In this document: piece by piece, positions 52,410-60,359 of the stretch | Position numbering within the stretch: position 1 is the stretch's first letter | Layout of the letters: each line of letters begins with the position of its first letter | Assembly: GCF_004117935.1 (NCBI RefSeq) | Contig: NZ_SDOY01000040.1 | Coordinates: 61,525-125,524 of the forward strand | DNA from: Streptomyces roseicoloratus | GTDB taxonomy: Bacteria > Actinomycetota > Actinomycetes > Streptomycetales > Streptomycetaceae | Direction of reading: 5' to 3' | DNA: 64,000 nt | Translations under genes and position numbers: made by a program | Notes under the pieces: model-generated | Seen by the model: only the letters and a program-made list of their open reading frames with translations | What the model was told of the DNA's origin: nothing | Databases searched by the model: none

Positions 52410-52778
52410 ATGAGCGAGACGCCCCAGAACGAGTCCACGGAGTCCCCCGACTTCGCAGCCATGACCCGCGACATCGCGGAGGTCCCGGCGGTCGAGGTGA
52501 TCGTGACGGTCGCCGTCAACCTGATGAGCGCCGCCGCGGTGAAGCTCGGGCTCACCGAGGAGGGCGACGAGCACAAGGACCTCGACGAGGCCCGCAAGCT
52601 GATCACCGCCCTCGCCGGTCTGCTCGACGCCGGCGTGACGGAGATCTCCTCCTTCCACGCCGCCCCGCTGCGCGACGGCCTGAAGTCCCTCCAGCTGGCC
52701 TTCCGCGAGGCCAGCCTCGTCCCGGACGAGCCGGGCCAGGGACCGGGCGAGAAGTACACGGGGCCGGTGTACGGCTAG
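52410..52778 (+). CDS. DUF1844 domain protein
   Basis: 122 aa from the ATG at 52410 (MSETPQNESTESPDFAAM); a GTG two codons earlier is possible. The DUF1844 core is AVEVIVTVAVNLMSAAAVKLGLTE followed by EHKDLDEARKLITALAGLLDAGV. The family is widespread in actinobacteria next to infC; function unknown. No strong ribosome binding site, and the promoter-like TTATCGT is very close, so the mRNA may be leaderless. The C-terminal EKYTGPVYG and stop are duplicated as DNA downstream. Confidence 0.88.
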   Translation: MSETPQNESTESPDFAAMTRDIAEVPAVEVIVTVAVNLMSAAAVKLGLTEEGDEHKDLDEARKLITALAGLLDAGVTEISSFHAAPLRDGLKSLQLAFREASLVPDEPGQGPGEKYTGPVYG

Positions 52779-52940
52779 AGCCGGCCGGGGGGCCTGCCCG
52801 CGGGGGTACGGGGGTCGCCCCCCCGGGAGACGGCAGCCACGGGGCCGGTGTACGGCTAGAACGGGCCGGGGGGCCTGCCCGCGGGGGTACGGGGATCGCC
52901 CCCCGGGAGACGGCAGCCACGGGGCCGGTGTACGGCTAGA
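52757..52940 (+). repeat. Three tandem copies of the DUF1844 3' end (80-81 bp period)
   Basis: Copies start at 52757, 52838 and 52918, each with CACGGGGCCGGTGTACGGC followed by TAG: the last codons of the DUF1844 gene plus its stop. The first two copies also share the following 60 bp (CCGGGGGGCCTGCCCGCGGG...). Only the first copy is in the gene. Confidence 0.85.
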
Positions 52941-53030
52941 GCGGGCCGCGCCGCCCGCCCGCGGGCCGTCAGGGCCGCGGGGGTACGGGCTCCCACCGCC
53001 GCCGGGCCCGTCAGGGCCCGCAGGCAGCAG

Positions 53031-53765
53031 TCAGTTTCGTACGTAGAAGGGCTCGCCAGGAGGCGTTGCCGAGGCCGGCAGGAGTGCCAGGTCGAGGCCG
53101 CGCACCAGGCGGGCCCTCAGTGTTTCGTCGGCGGCCAGGGCGCGGGCCACGCGCTGCGCGGCCTCCGCCGCGGCCGCGTCGTCCGCGAGGACCAGCGCCA
53201 GGGTGCCGTCCGCGGTGCCGGGACCCAGGTGGGCGCGGAGCACCGCGGGCTCGGCGGCGACGGCGGCCCGGACGGCGTCCCGTACCGCGGGGTCGTCCAG
53301 GGGGTCCGTGCTGCTGCGGCCCTCGGCGAGCGCGAGCAGCGCGGAGCCGGTCACCTGGTACGGCACGGGGCCGGCCAGGTCCAGGACGAGCGTGTCGGCC
53401 TTCTCGTGGACCAGGGCCGCGAGCGCCTGCCGCAGCGGGACGGCGACGGGTCGGGCGGCCGGGTCCCACAGGTGCAGCGAGGCGATCGAGGTGAACGCGG
53501 GCAGGGCGCGCCGGTCGCCGGCGGTCAGCGTCGGCACCGCCATGTCGCTGGTCTTCTCCTGCTTGAGGCCGGTCTCCGGGTCGGTCTGGACCTCGCCGAG
53601 GACGGCGACGACGGGGACGAGGAGCCGGGCGCCGCGCAGCGCCTCCAGGACCGGGCCGTGGGCGGTCCGGTCCTCCGCCCAGGCCGCGAGGGCCGCGGCG
53701 AGCCGCAGGTCGGCGGAGCCGTCGTCGTCGGAGAAACCGGGGTCGGGGATGTTCTTGAGGGCCAC
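53031..53765 (-). CDS. SseB-family protein
   Basis: 244 aa from the GTG at 53765. An N-terminal SseB-like domain is seen as RLLVPVVAVLGEVQTDPETG, KTSDMAVPTLTAGDRRALPAFTSIASLHLWDP. The second half (LALAEGRSSTDPLDDPAVRDAVRAAV ... GTADGTLALVLADDAAAAEAAQRVARAL) looks like a diverged repeat. SseB-like proteins are cytoplasmic, enhance serine sensitivity or act in type III effector control elsewhere; role in actinobacteria unclear. It is in line with, but 98 bp downstream of, the mycosin gene. Confidence 0.85.
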   Translation of the reverse strand: MALKNIPDPGFSDDDGSADLRLAAALAAWAEDRTAHGPVLEALRGARLLVPVVAVLGEVQTDPETGLKQEKTSDMAVPTLTAGDRRALPAFTSIASLHLWDPAARPVAVPLRQALAALVHEKADTLVLDLAGPVPYQVTGSALLALAEGRSSTDPLDDPAVRDAVRAAVAAEPAVLRAHLGPGTADGTLALVLADDAAAAEAAQRVARALAADETLRARLVRGLDLALLPASATPPGEPFYVRN

Positions 53766-53862
53766 GCCCCGAGCCTAACCGCCGCGTTCCTGGCCGGACG
53801 ACCAGGGCCGATCGGCCCCGGCCCGCCCCGTCGGGGCACGGCGCACCGGGCTTTCGGACGGC

Positions 53863-55047
53863 TCAGCGGGTGCGGGGGCGCCCGCCGCCGCGCCAGAGGG
53901 CCACGGCGGCGGCCAGGAAGAGAACGCCGACGCCGCCGGCGAGCGGCGCCAGCAGGCCGACGGGGTGCGACTCCTCGGCGACGGGCTGCGGGCCGGGCCC
54001 GAAGTAGCGGCCCTTCCAGCCCGCGACGGCCGTCTTGGGGTCGGCGCCCTTCAGCTTGCGGCCCGCCTTGATCGCGGCGGCCGGGTCGACCGTGCCGTAG
54101 CCCTTGTCGTCGCTGCGCCCGCCCTTGGGCCGGCTGCGCGCGGTGTCCACGAGCAGCTGCTTGATCTGGGCGGGTGTCAGGTCGGGGTGGGCGGACCGGA
54201 CGAGCGCGACGGCGCCGGAGACGAAGGCGGCGGCCGCGCTGGTCCCCCAGCCCTCGTAGTAGCGGCGGTCGGGGTCGGCGATGACGATGTCGACGCCGGG
54301 GGCGCTGACCGTGGCGTACCAGCGGCTGGTGGAGAAGGAGGCGTGGGTGCCGTAGCGGTCGACGGCGGCGACGGCGATGACGCCGGGGTAGGCGGCGGGG
54401 TACGAGATGTGGTCGCCCTTCTCGCCGCCGTTGCCGGCGGAGGCGACCACGGAGACGCCCTTGGCGAGGGCGTACTGGACGGCGGCGTCCTCGCCCGCGT
54501 CCGGGTGGGCCGACTCGGAGTCGTCGCCGAGGGAGAGGTTGATGACGTCGGCGCCATGGTCGGCGGCCCAGCGGATGCCTTCGGCGAGGGCGGTTCCGCG
54601 GGTCTTGCGGGCCTTGTCCCGGGCCTTGTCGGTGCCTTCGAGGATGACCCGGACGGGCAGCACGCGGACCTCGGGGGCGATGCCCATCACGCCGTCCTGG
54701 CTGCCGGGCCCGTGGCCGTGGCCGGCGATGATGCCGGCCATGGCGGTGCCGTGCCGGGCCCAGGCGCGGTCGCCGCGTTCCGCGCCGAAGCCGACGAGGT
54801 CGGTGCCGGGCAGGACCGAGCCCTCGAGGTCGGGGTGGGTGGCGTCGACGCCGGTGTCGAGGACGGCGACGGTGATGCCCTCGCCGCGCGTGGTCTGCCA
54901 GGCCCTGCCGGTGTGCAGGGCTTCGAGGCCCCACTGACGGGCGCGGATGGTGTCGGCGTACGCGGGCGTGGTGGTCGCCGGCAGGACGGCGAAGGCGGCG
55001 GCGAGGGCCGCGAGGGCGGCCCGGCGGAGGGAGGAGGAACGGGTCAC
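53863..55047 (-). CDS. mycP: Mycosin-like type VII secretion-associated subtilisin protease
   Basis: 394 aa. The signal peptide ends near residue 31 (PAYA). The S8 triad is Asp64 (AVLDTGVDATHPD), His99 (RHGTAMAGIIAG) and Ser270 (WGTSAAAAFVSG). A C-terminal helix (VGLLAPLAGGVGVLFLAAAVALW) plus RGGGRPRTR tail anchors it, facing the protease outward. This is the mycosin layout. GTG start overlaps the upstream gene's TGA (GTGA). No EccB/EccC/EccD or WXG100 genes are in the window. It may serve a distant ESX locus or be an independent membrane protease. Confidence 0.88.
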   Translation of the reverse strand: MTRSSSLRRAALAALAAAFAVLPATTTPAYADTIRARQWGLEALHTGRAWQTTRGEGITVAVLDTGVDATHPDLEGSVLPGTDLVGFGAERGDRAWARHGTAMAGIIAGHGHGPGSQDGVMGIAPEVRVLPVRVILEGTDKARDKARKTRGTALAEGIRWAADHGADVINLSLGDDSESAHPDAGEDAAVQYALAKGVSVVASAGNGGEKGDHISYPAAYPGVIAVAAVDRYGTHASFSTSRWYATVSAPGVDIVIADPDRRYYEGWGTSAAAAFVSGAVALVRSAHPDLTPAQIKQLLVDTARSRPKGGRSDDKGYGTVDPAAAIKAGRKLKGADPKTAVAGWKGRYFGPGPQPVAEESHPVGLLAPLAGGVGVLFLAAAVALWRGGGRPRTR

Positions 55048-56720
55048 CGCTCGTCCTCCCCGGCGGGCGCGGTGGCGGTCGCGCGCAGGGCGCGTTCCAC
55101 GGCCTCGGCGGCGCCCCTGGCCTCGTGGCCGAGGCCCGCCTGGGCGACGGCGGTGTCGCGCTTGGGTGTCATGGCGCGCTCCGCGGGCTCGGGCTCGGCG
55201 ACGACGCGGCCGTCGGCGAAGCCGGAGACGGCGGTGACGACGACGGGCAGGTCGGGCAGGACGTGCCGCCACCAGCTGGCCCGCTGGCGGTCGCCGAAGC
55301 GGGCGGCGACGGTGCCGGACGCGGCGAGCGCGGGGGCCGGTTCGTCGGCGGCGCGGGAGCCGAGGGTGCGCATGGTGGCGGGATCGGCCTGGGTGAAGAC
55401 GAGGGCGACGGTGACGACGTGGGAGGAGGTGGCGTCGGTGTAGGTGGCGCGCAGCACGCGGTCGCAGCCGACGGTGGCCAGGGCGGTGTGCAAGGCCCGG
55501 GGCAGGGTGGTCGGCGAGCAGGGGGCGTCGGGCGCGACGACGATCCGGCTCCAGGTGCGCGTCGCGCCGCCGGGGCCGGCGGCGGGGCCGGAGAGGGTGC
55601 GGGGGAAGAGGGTGTCGACCGGGGCGTCGTGCCAGAGCGTGCGGGCCCGGCTGAAGCCGGCCGGTTCGGCGGGTTCGCCGGCACCGGTGCCGGCGAGCAC
55701 CGCGCCGATGAGCGCGCCGCCGACGAGCCCGAGGGCGAGCACGGCACAGACCGCGGCCGCGACGACGCGGCCGGTGGCGCGTTCCCGGATGGGCCGGAGC
55801 CGGGTGGTCGTCTCGGCGGGCGTCTCGTCGGGCACGCCGCCGCGCAGCGCCCAGGCGTCGTAGGCGTACGCCGGAGCGACGGCGGGCGGGAGCCCCTCGG
55901 GCGCGGACCGGTCACCGTCGTGTACGGCGCCGAGGCCGGCGGGCCGGGCAGGCGTGCCGGGGCGGGGGGCGGCGCCCGCGAAGGGCGCCTGCCGGCCGTC
56001 CCGTACGGGCTCCGGGCCCGGGGACCGGGCCGGCGTGCCGGGGCGGGGGGCGGCGGTGGCCGGTCCCCGCCGGTCGTCCCGTACGGGACGGAGCCGGGTG
56101 GTGGTCTCGGTGGGCGTCTCGTCGCCCGGGGCCGGCCGTACGGGCCGCGCGGGCGGGGCCGGCTGCTCGGGCGGCAGCGGCTGCGCGGTCCGGCGCGGCT
56201 GCCCGTCCGCGGGGACGGGGATCCGGGCCGCGGGGGCGGCCGCGGACACCGAGGTCCCGGACGTCGCCGCGGGCGCGGAAGGCTCCGGGGGCAGCAGGGC
56301 CTCGGTGATACGGGACACGGGGCGCTCCGCCTGGGGCGCGGACGCGCGGGACGCGGAGGTGCCCGGCGCGGACGTGAAGGGCGCAGGCGTGACGGGCGCG
56401 GACGTGACGGGCGCGGACGTGACGGGCGCAGGCATGACGGGCGCAGGCGTGACGGGCGCGGAAATGCCCGGCGCCGGGGAACCAGGGGTCGGCGAGGATG
56501 CCTGGCGTCCGGGCGCGGGCTGCGTCGCGGCGCCCGGGGCCGGCGCGGCCGGAGGGTCCACCAGGGCGGCGGCCGCGGGCGCGACGGACGCCGGTGCGGC
56601 CGGGGCCGGGGCGGTCGGCCGGGGCTCGGCGGAGGGCGACGGCCGGGGTGGCGCGGGGCGCTCCGGCGGGAGGAGGGCTTCGGTGATGCGGGACATCGGG
56701 CGCTGTGGCTCGGTGCTCAT
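55044..56720 (-). CDS. Single-pass membrane protein with long repeat-rich cytoplasmic region
   Basis: 558 aa. Residues 1-316 are Pro/Ala-rich, with two copies of SRITEALLPPE (10-20 and 136-146), two copies of DETPxETTTRLRP (200-212 and 298-310) and a run of APVT pentapeptides (88-120). One transmembrane helix lies at about 318-344. The external domain (345-558) has WSRIVVAPDAPCSPTTLPRALHTALATVGCDRVLRATYTD with two Cys that could pair, and a C-terminal Ala/Glu tail. The gene is translationally coupled to the mycosin-like protease, suggesting substrate, regulator or partner status. No family name recognised. Confidence 0.8.
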   Translation of the reverse strand: MSTEPQRPMSRITEALLPPERPAPPRPSPSAEPRPTAPAPAAPASVAPAAAALVDPPAAPAPGAATQPAPGRQASSPTPGSPAPGISAPVTPAPVMPAPVTSAPVTSAPVTPAPFTSAPGTSASRASAPQAERPVSRITEALLPPEPSAPAATSGTSVSAAAPAARIPVPADGQPRRTAQPLPPEQPAPPARPVRPAPGDETPTETTTRLRPVRDDRRGPATAAPRPGTPARSPGPEPVRDGRQAPFAGAAPRPGTPARPAGLGAVHDGDRSAPEGLPPAVAPAYAYDAWALRGGVPDETPAETTTRLRPIRERATGRVVAAAVCAVLALGLVGGALIGAVLAGTGAGEPAEPAGFSRARTLWHDAPVDTLFPRTLSGPAAGPGGATRTWSRIVVAPDAPCSPTTLPRALHTALATVGCDRVLRATYTDATSSHVVTVALVFTQADPATMRTLGSRAADEPAPALAASGTVAARFGDRQRASWWRHVLPDLPVVVTAVSGFADGRVVAEPEPAERAMTPKRDTAVAQAGLGHEARGAAEAVERALRATATAPAGEDER

Positions 56721-56834
56721 CCCCGTCCCCCTGGTCGTTCCGTGAAAGCAATGGCCGCCACTCTACGGTCTGTTCCCGGTGGGGCGGGAACCCAGGGGCT
56801 ACCCACGCGTAAACCCGTCTGGCAAGCTCGGCCC

Positions 56835-58037
56835 ATGACTCCCCGTGCCGCCGACCGCGCCCGGTACGACCGGGCGACCGCCCAGCTCGACGCGCCCCTC
56901 GCCGTCGTCGACCTGGAGGCCTTCGACGCGAACGCCGACGATCTGGTCCGCAGGGCCGGGGGCAAGCCGGTCCGGGTCGCGAGCAAGTCGGTGCGGTGCC
57001 GGGCGCTCCTGGAGCGGGTGCTGGCGCGGGACGGGTTCGCGGGCGTGATGTCGTTCACCCTGGCCGAGTCGCTGTGGCTGGCCAGGGCCGGGTTCGGGGA
57101 CGTGCTCCTCGCCTACCCGTCGGCCGACCGGGCCGGGTTCGCGGAGCTCGCGGGCGACGCGAAGCCGGCCGGTGCCGTGACGGTGATGGTCGACGACGTG
57201 GCCCAGCTCGACCTGATACAGGCCTCACGGGCGGGCGGCACGGAGGAGATCCGGATCTGTCTGGAGCTGGACACCTCGCTGCACCTGCTCGGCGGTCGGG
57301 TGCGGATCGGGGCCCGGCGTTCGCCGCTCCGCGAGCCGGGCGAACTGGCCGACCTCGCCCGCTCGGTCGCCCGGCGGCCCGGATTCCGGCTGGTGGGACT
57401 GATGGCGTACGAGGGGCATGTGGCGGGCGTCGGCGACGCGGTGGCGGGCCGGCCGGTGCGGTCGCGCGCAATCCGGCTGATGCAGTCGGCGGCCCGGAAG
57501 GAGCTGGCGGCGCGCCGGGCGGCGGTGGTCCGTGCGGTGCGGGCGGTGGCGCCGGACCTGGAGTTCGTGAACGGCGGCGGCACGGGCAGCGTGCAGCACA
57601 CGGCGGCAGAGGACGCGGTGACGGAGATCGCGGCGGGCTCGGGGCTCTTCGTGCCGCGGCTCTTCGACAACTACACCTCGTTCTCGGGCCGTCCCGCCGC
57701 CCTCTTCGCGCTGCCCGTGGTGCGCCGCCCCGGGGTGGGCGTGGTGACGGTGCTCGGCGGCGGCTATCCCGCCTCGGGCGTCGCCGGCAAGGACCGGCTG
57801 CCCGTCCCGTACCTGCCGGAGGGTCTGCGCTACGACCCGCAGGAGGGCCCGGGCGAGGTCCAGACCCCGCTGCTCGGCTCGCCCGCCGACGACCTGCGCA
57901 TCGGTGACAAGGTCTGGTTCCGCCACGCGAAGGCGGGCGAGCTGTGCGAGCGCTTCGACACGCTGCACCTGGTGGAGGGCGACCGGGTGACGGCCGCCGT
58001 CCCCACGTACCGGGGCGAGGGGCAGACCTTCCTCTAG
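56835..58037 (+). CDS. PLP-dependent amino acid deaminase/aldolase-like enzyme (alanine racemase fold)
   Basis: 400 aa from the ATG at 56835. Fold-type III PLP domain begins LDAPLAVVDLEAFDANADDLVRRA, with the PLP lysine in KPVRVASKSVRCRALLERVL (about residue 58). GLMAYEGHVAGVGDAVAG and LEFVNGGGTGSVQHTAAED complete the barrel; the C-terminal D-serine dehydratase-like domain ends KVWFRHAKAGELCERFDTLHLVEGD. Relatives include D-threonine aldolase and D-serine deaminase; the exact substrate is not clear. Its stop TAG overlaps the stop of the converging HAD gene within a CTAG. Confidence 0.85.
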   Translation: MTPRAADRARYDRATAQLDAPLAVVDLEAFDANADDLVRRAGGKPVRVASKSVRCRALLERVLARDGFAGVMSFTLAESLWLARAGFGDVLLAYPSADRAGFAELAGDAKPAGAVTVMVDDVAQLDLIQASRAGGTEEIRICLELDTSLHLLGGRVRIGARRSPLREPGELADLARSVARRPGFRLVGLMAYEGHVAGVGDAVAGRPVRSRAIRLMQSAARKELAARRAAVVRAVRAVAPDLEFVNGGGTGSVQHTAAEDAVTEIAAGSGLFVPRLFDNYTSFSGRPAALFALPVVRRPGVGVVTVLGGGYPASGVAGKDRLPVPYLPEGLRYDPQEGPGEVQTPLLGSPADDLRIGDKVWFRHAKAGELCERFDTLHLVEGDRVTAAVPTYRGEGQTFL

Positions 58038-59401
58038 TAGGCCGTCTCTTCCGGATCCCGGCCCCGGAACACCGTGTCCCACTGGTCCGGTACGACGCTG
58101 CCGTCGGCGCGCCGGACCGGCCGGGCGGTGCCGTCGGCGGCGGTGTAGCCGGTGGTGGCGCAGGGGTACGGGGCGGTTCTGCGCTGCTTGGGCTCGATGA
58201 ACATGGGGTTGACGATCCACCGGCCGTCGCCGTTGTCGTAGGCCCGGCACATGAGCTCGTTCTTGTTGCGGTTGAGGACGAGCCGGAGGCCGGTGGCGTC
58301 GCGCAGCAGGGACACGTCGGTGTCGGAGTCGCCGGCGGCGAGGACCTGGCGGCGCGCGGCGGGCTGCACGCGTTCGGCGGCTGCGCCGCGGACGCCGAGG
58401 ATCTCCTGGTTGATCCAGCAGCGCTTGCCGTCGATGTAGGTGATCATCCGGTCCTCGCCGTCGCGGACGCCGCCGCAGCCCTGGAGGTGGCCCGTGAGAC
58501 GGCCGTGCTCGGTGGTGTTGCGGATGCCGATGGTGTGGGAGGGGTCGATGCCGACGCCCCGGGCCCAGACGTCGACGACGGGCTCGGGCGAGGCGGAGAC
58601 GATCCACACGTCGAAGCCGGCGTCCTGGAGCGCACGGATCAGGTCGCGCTGCTGCTCGTAGTGGCGCACCCAGCCGGTGACCCGGGCGGTGCCGACCCGC
58701 TGGGTGGCGCCCCGCGGTGCGGCGAGGTTCTCGGCGCGGGCCGCCGCGGCGAAGGACCGGACCTCGCGGGCGGTCCAGCCGCGCAGGAGCTGGGCGAGCC
58801 AGGCGTACTGGGGCTCCATGCGGCGGTGGTCGTAACCGGCGAAGGCCGTCCTGCCGGTGCTCGTGGCGCCGGTCCCGTAGACGGCGAGGATCTCGTCGGC
58901 GCAGCGGGGGTCGGTGGAGGTCGGCAGGGTGCGCCCGCCCGGAGGGCAGGCGGCGGCGAGCGCGGTGGCGGCCTCCGGGGTGAGCCAGCGGCTGGTGGTG
59001 GTCCAGTCGCCGTGGCGCGGGGGCCGGATGCGGTCGTTGCGGAGCAGCCAGTAGAGGGTGGCGTCGCCGACGTCGTTCTTGATGACCGTGTTGTCCCAGT
59101 CGAAGACGGCGAGGGGTTTCCCGGCTCCGGTGCCCTTGCCGGCGCCACCGCCGGTGCCACCGCCGGTGCCCTTGGACCGGCAGTGGTCGGCTATCAGGCG
59201 CTCGATGCGGGCCTTGTTGTCGCCGTACCAGCCTTCGGACACGGTCAGCTTCGGGCAGGCGGCGGGCGCGGCCGAAGCGGCTGCGGGCCGGGCCGAGACG
59301 TTCGGTGCGGGGAGGAGGGCGGTCGCGGCGAGGGCGAGGACGGCAGCGGCGGCGCAGCCGCGGAGCCCGCGGACAGGACTGTGCGTGCTGTTCAAGGTCA
59401 C
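58034..59401 (-). CDS. Secreted HAD-superfamily phosphatase
   Basis: 455 aa from the GTG at 59401 (VTLNSTHSPVRGLRGCAAA), with GAGAGG just before. Signal peptide to about residue 35-40. HAD motif I is LAVFDWDNTVIKND (DxDxT), preceded by a GTGGG repeat linker; motif II SASPEP and motif IV AAGDSDTD follow. A cap-like insertion carries WNINPM and CWINQEIL. The DWDNT motif resembles phosphorylcholine phosphatase and phosphoserine-phosphatase-like enzymes, so an extracytoplasmic small phosphomonoester is likely. Substrate unproven. Confidence 0.85.
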   Translation of the reverse strand: MTLNSTHSPVRGLRGCAAAAVLALAATALLPAPNVSARPAAASAAPAACPKLTVSEGWYGDNKARIERLIADHCRSKGTGGGTGGGAGKGTGAGKPLAVFDWDNTVIKNDVGDATLYWLLRNDRIRPPRHGDWTTTSRWLTPEAATALAAACPPGGRTLPTSTDPRCADEILAVYGTGATSTGRTAFAGYDHRRMEPQYAWLAQLLRGWTAREVRSFAAAARAENLAAPRGATQRVGTARVTGWVRHYEQQRDLIRALQDAGFDVWIVSASPEPVVDVWARGVGIDPSHTIGIRNTTEHGRLTGHLQGCGGVRDGEDRMITYIDGKRCWINQEILGVRGAAAERVQPAARRQVLAAGDSDTDVSLLRDATGLRLVLNRNKNELMCRAYDNGDGRWIVNPMFIEPKQRRTAPYPCATTGYTAADGTARPVRRADGSVVPDQWDTVFRGRDPEETAY

Positions 59402-59450
59402 ACCTCTCTGTACGCACGACAGCCGGGCGCCTTGCGACGCCCGGCTGCCC

Positions 59451-59550
59451 GGGTGGGGGTGGGTGGGGATGTGTGAGGGTGGGTGGGGGTGTGGGGGGAT
59501 GGGGGTGTGGGGGGACGGTGGCGGCGGTGGCGAGGGTGGGGGCGGGGGGT
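59451..59550. repeat. G-rich tract with quadruplex potential
   Basis: About 100 bp of GGGTGGGGGTGTGGGGGG-type sequence on the plus strand, with more than ten G-runs of three or more. It lies between the HAD phosphatase start and the SDR stop. No gene-like frame in 59402-59559. Confidence 0.7.
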
Positions 59551-59559
59551 GCCGGGGTT

Positions 59560-60354
59560 CTACAGCGGCGTCACGTACGCGCCGGAGATGCCGCCGTCGA
59601 CGAGGAAGTCGGTGGCGTTGATGAAGGAGGAGTCGTCGCTCGCGAGGAAGGCGACCGCGGCGGCGATCTCCTCGGCCTCGGCGAACCGGCCGACCGGGAT
59701 GTGCACCAGACGGCGCGCGGCGCGCTCCGGGTCCTTGGCGAACAGCTCCTGGAGGAGCGGCGTGTTGACGGGTCCGGGGCACAGGGCGTTCACCCGGATG
59801 CCCTCCCTCGCGAACTGGACGCCGAGTTCGCGGGACATGGCGAGCACGCCGCCCTTGGAGGCGGTGTACGAGATCTGGCTGGTGGCCGCGCCCATGACGG
59901 CCACGAAGGACGCGGTGTTGATGATGGAGCCCCTGCCCTGGCGGCGCATGTACGGCAGGGCGGCCTTGCAGCAGAGGTAGACGGAGGTCAGGTTGACGTC
60001 CTGGACGCGCTTCCAGGCCTCCAGGCCGGTCTCCAGGATGGAGTCGTCGTCGGGCGGGGAGATGCCGGCGTTGTTGAAGGCGATGTCGACGGAACCGTAG
60101 GTGTCGTGGGCGACCTTGAAGAGGTTCTCGACGTCCTCCGGGTCGGTGACGTCGACCTTCACGAAGGTCCCGCCGACCTCCTCGGCGGCGGCCTTGCCGG
60201 CCCGCTCGTCGATGTCGCCGCAGACCACGTTCGCGCCTTCGGAGGCGAGCCGGCGGGCGGTGGCGAGGCCGATGCCGCTGCCGGCGCCGGTGATGACGGC
60301 GGTGCGGCCGACGAGCCGGCGGCAGATGATCTCTTCGGTGGTCTCGTTGCTCAT
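59560..60354 (-). CDS. Short-chain dehydrogenase/reductase in the glnA4-type operon
   Basis: 264 aa classical SDR. Cofactor motif TGAGSGIGLATARRLA, NNAG, and catalytic YTASKGG (Tyr-x3-Lys) with Ser in SFVAVMGAATSQIS. Asp in VVCGDIDERAG after the second strand suggests NAD. It is 6 bp downstream of the aldehyde dehydrogenase gene in the same direction, so it belongs to that operon. Role probably alcohol or hydroxyacid oxidation in the same amine breakdown route. Confidence 0.92.
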   Translation of the reverse strand: MSNETTEEIICRRLVGRTAVITGAGSGIGLATARRLASEGANVVCGDIDERAGKAAAEEVGGTFVKVDVTDPEDVENLFKVAHDTYGSVDIAFNNAGISPPDDDSILETGLEAWKRVQDVNLTSVYLCCKAALPYMRRQGRGSIINTASFVAVMGAATSQISYTASKGGVLAMSRELGVQFAREGIRVNALCPGPVNTPLLQELFAKDPERAARRLVHIPVGRFAEAEEIAAAVAFLASDDSSFINATDFLVDGGISGAYVTPL

Positions 60355-60359
60355 GCGGG

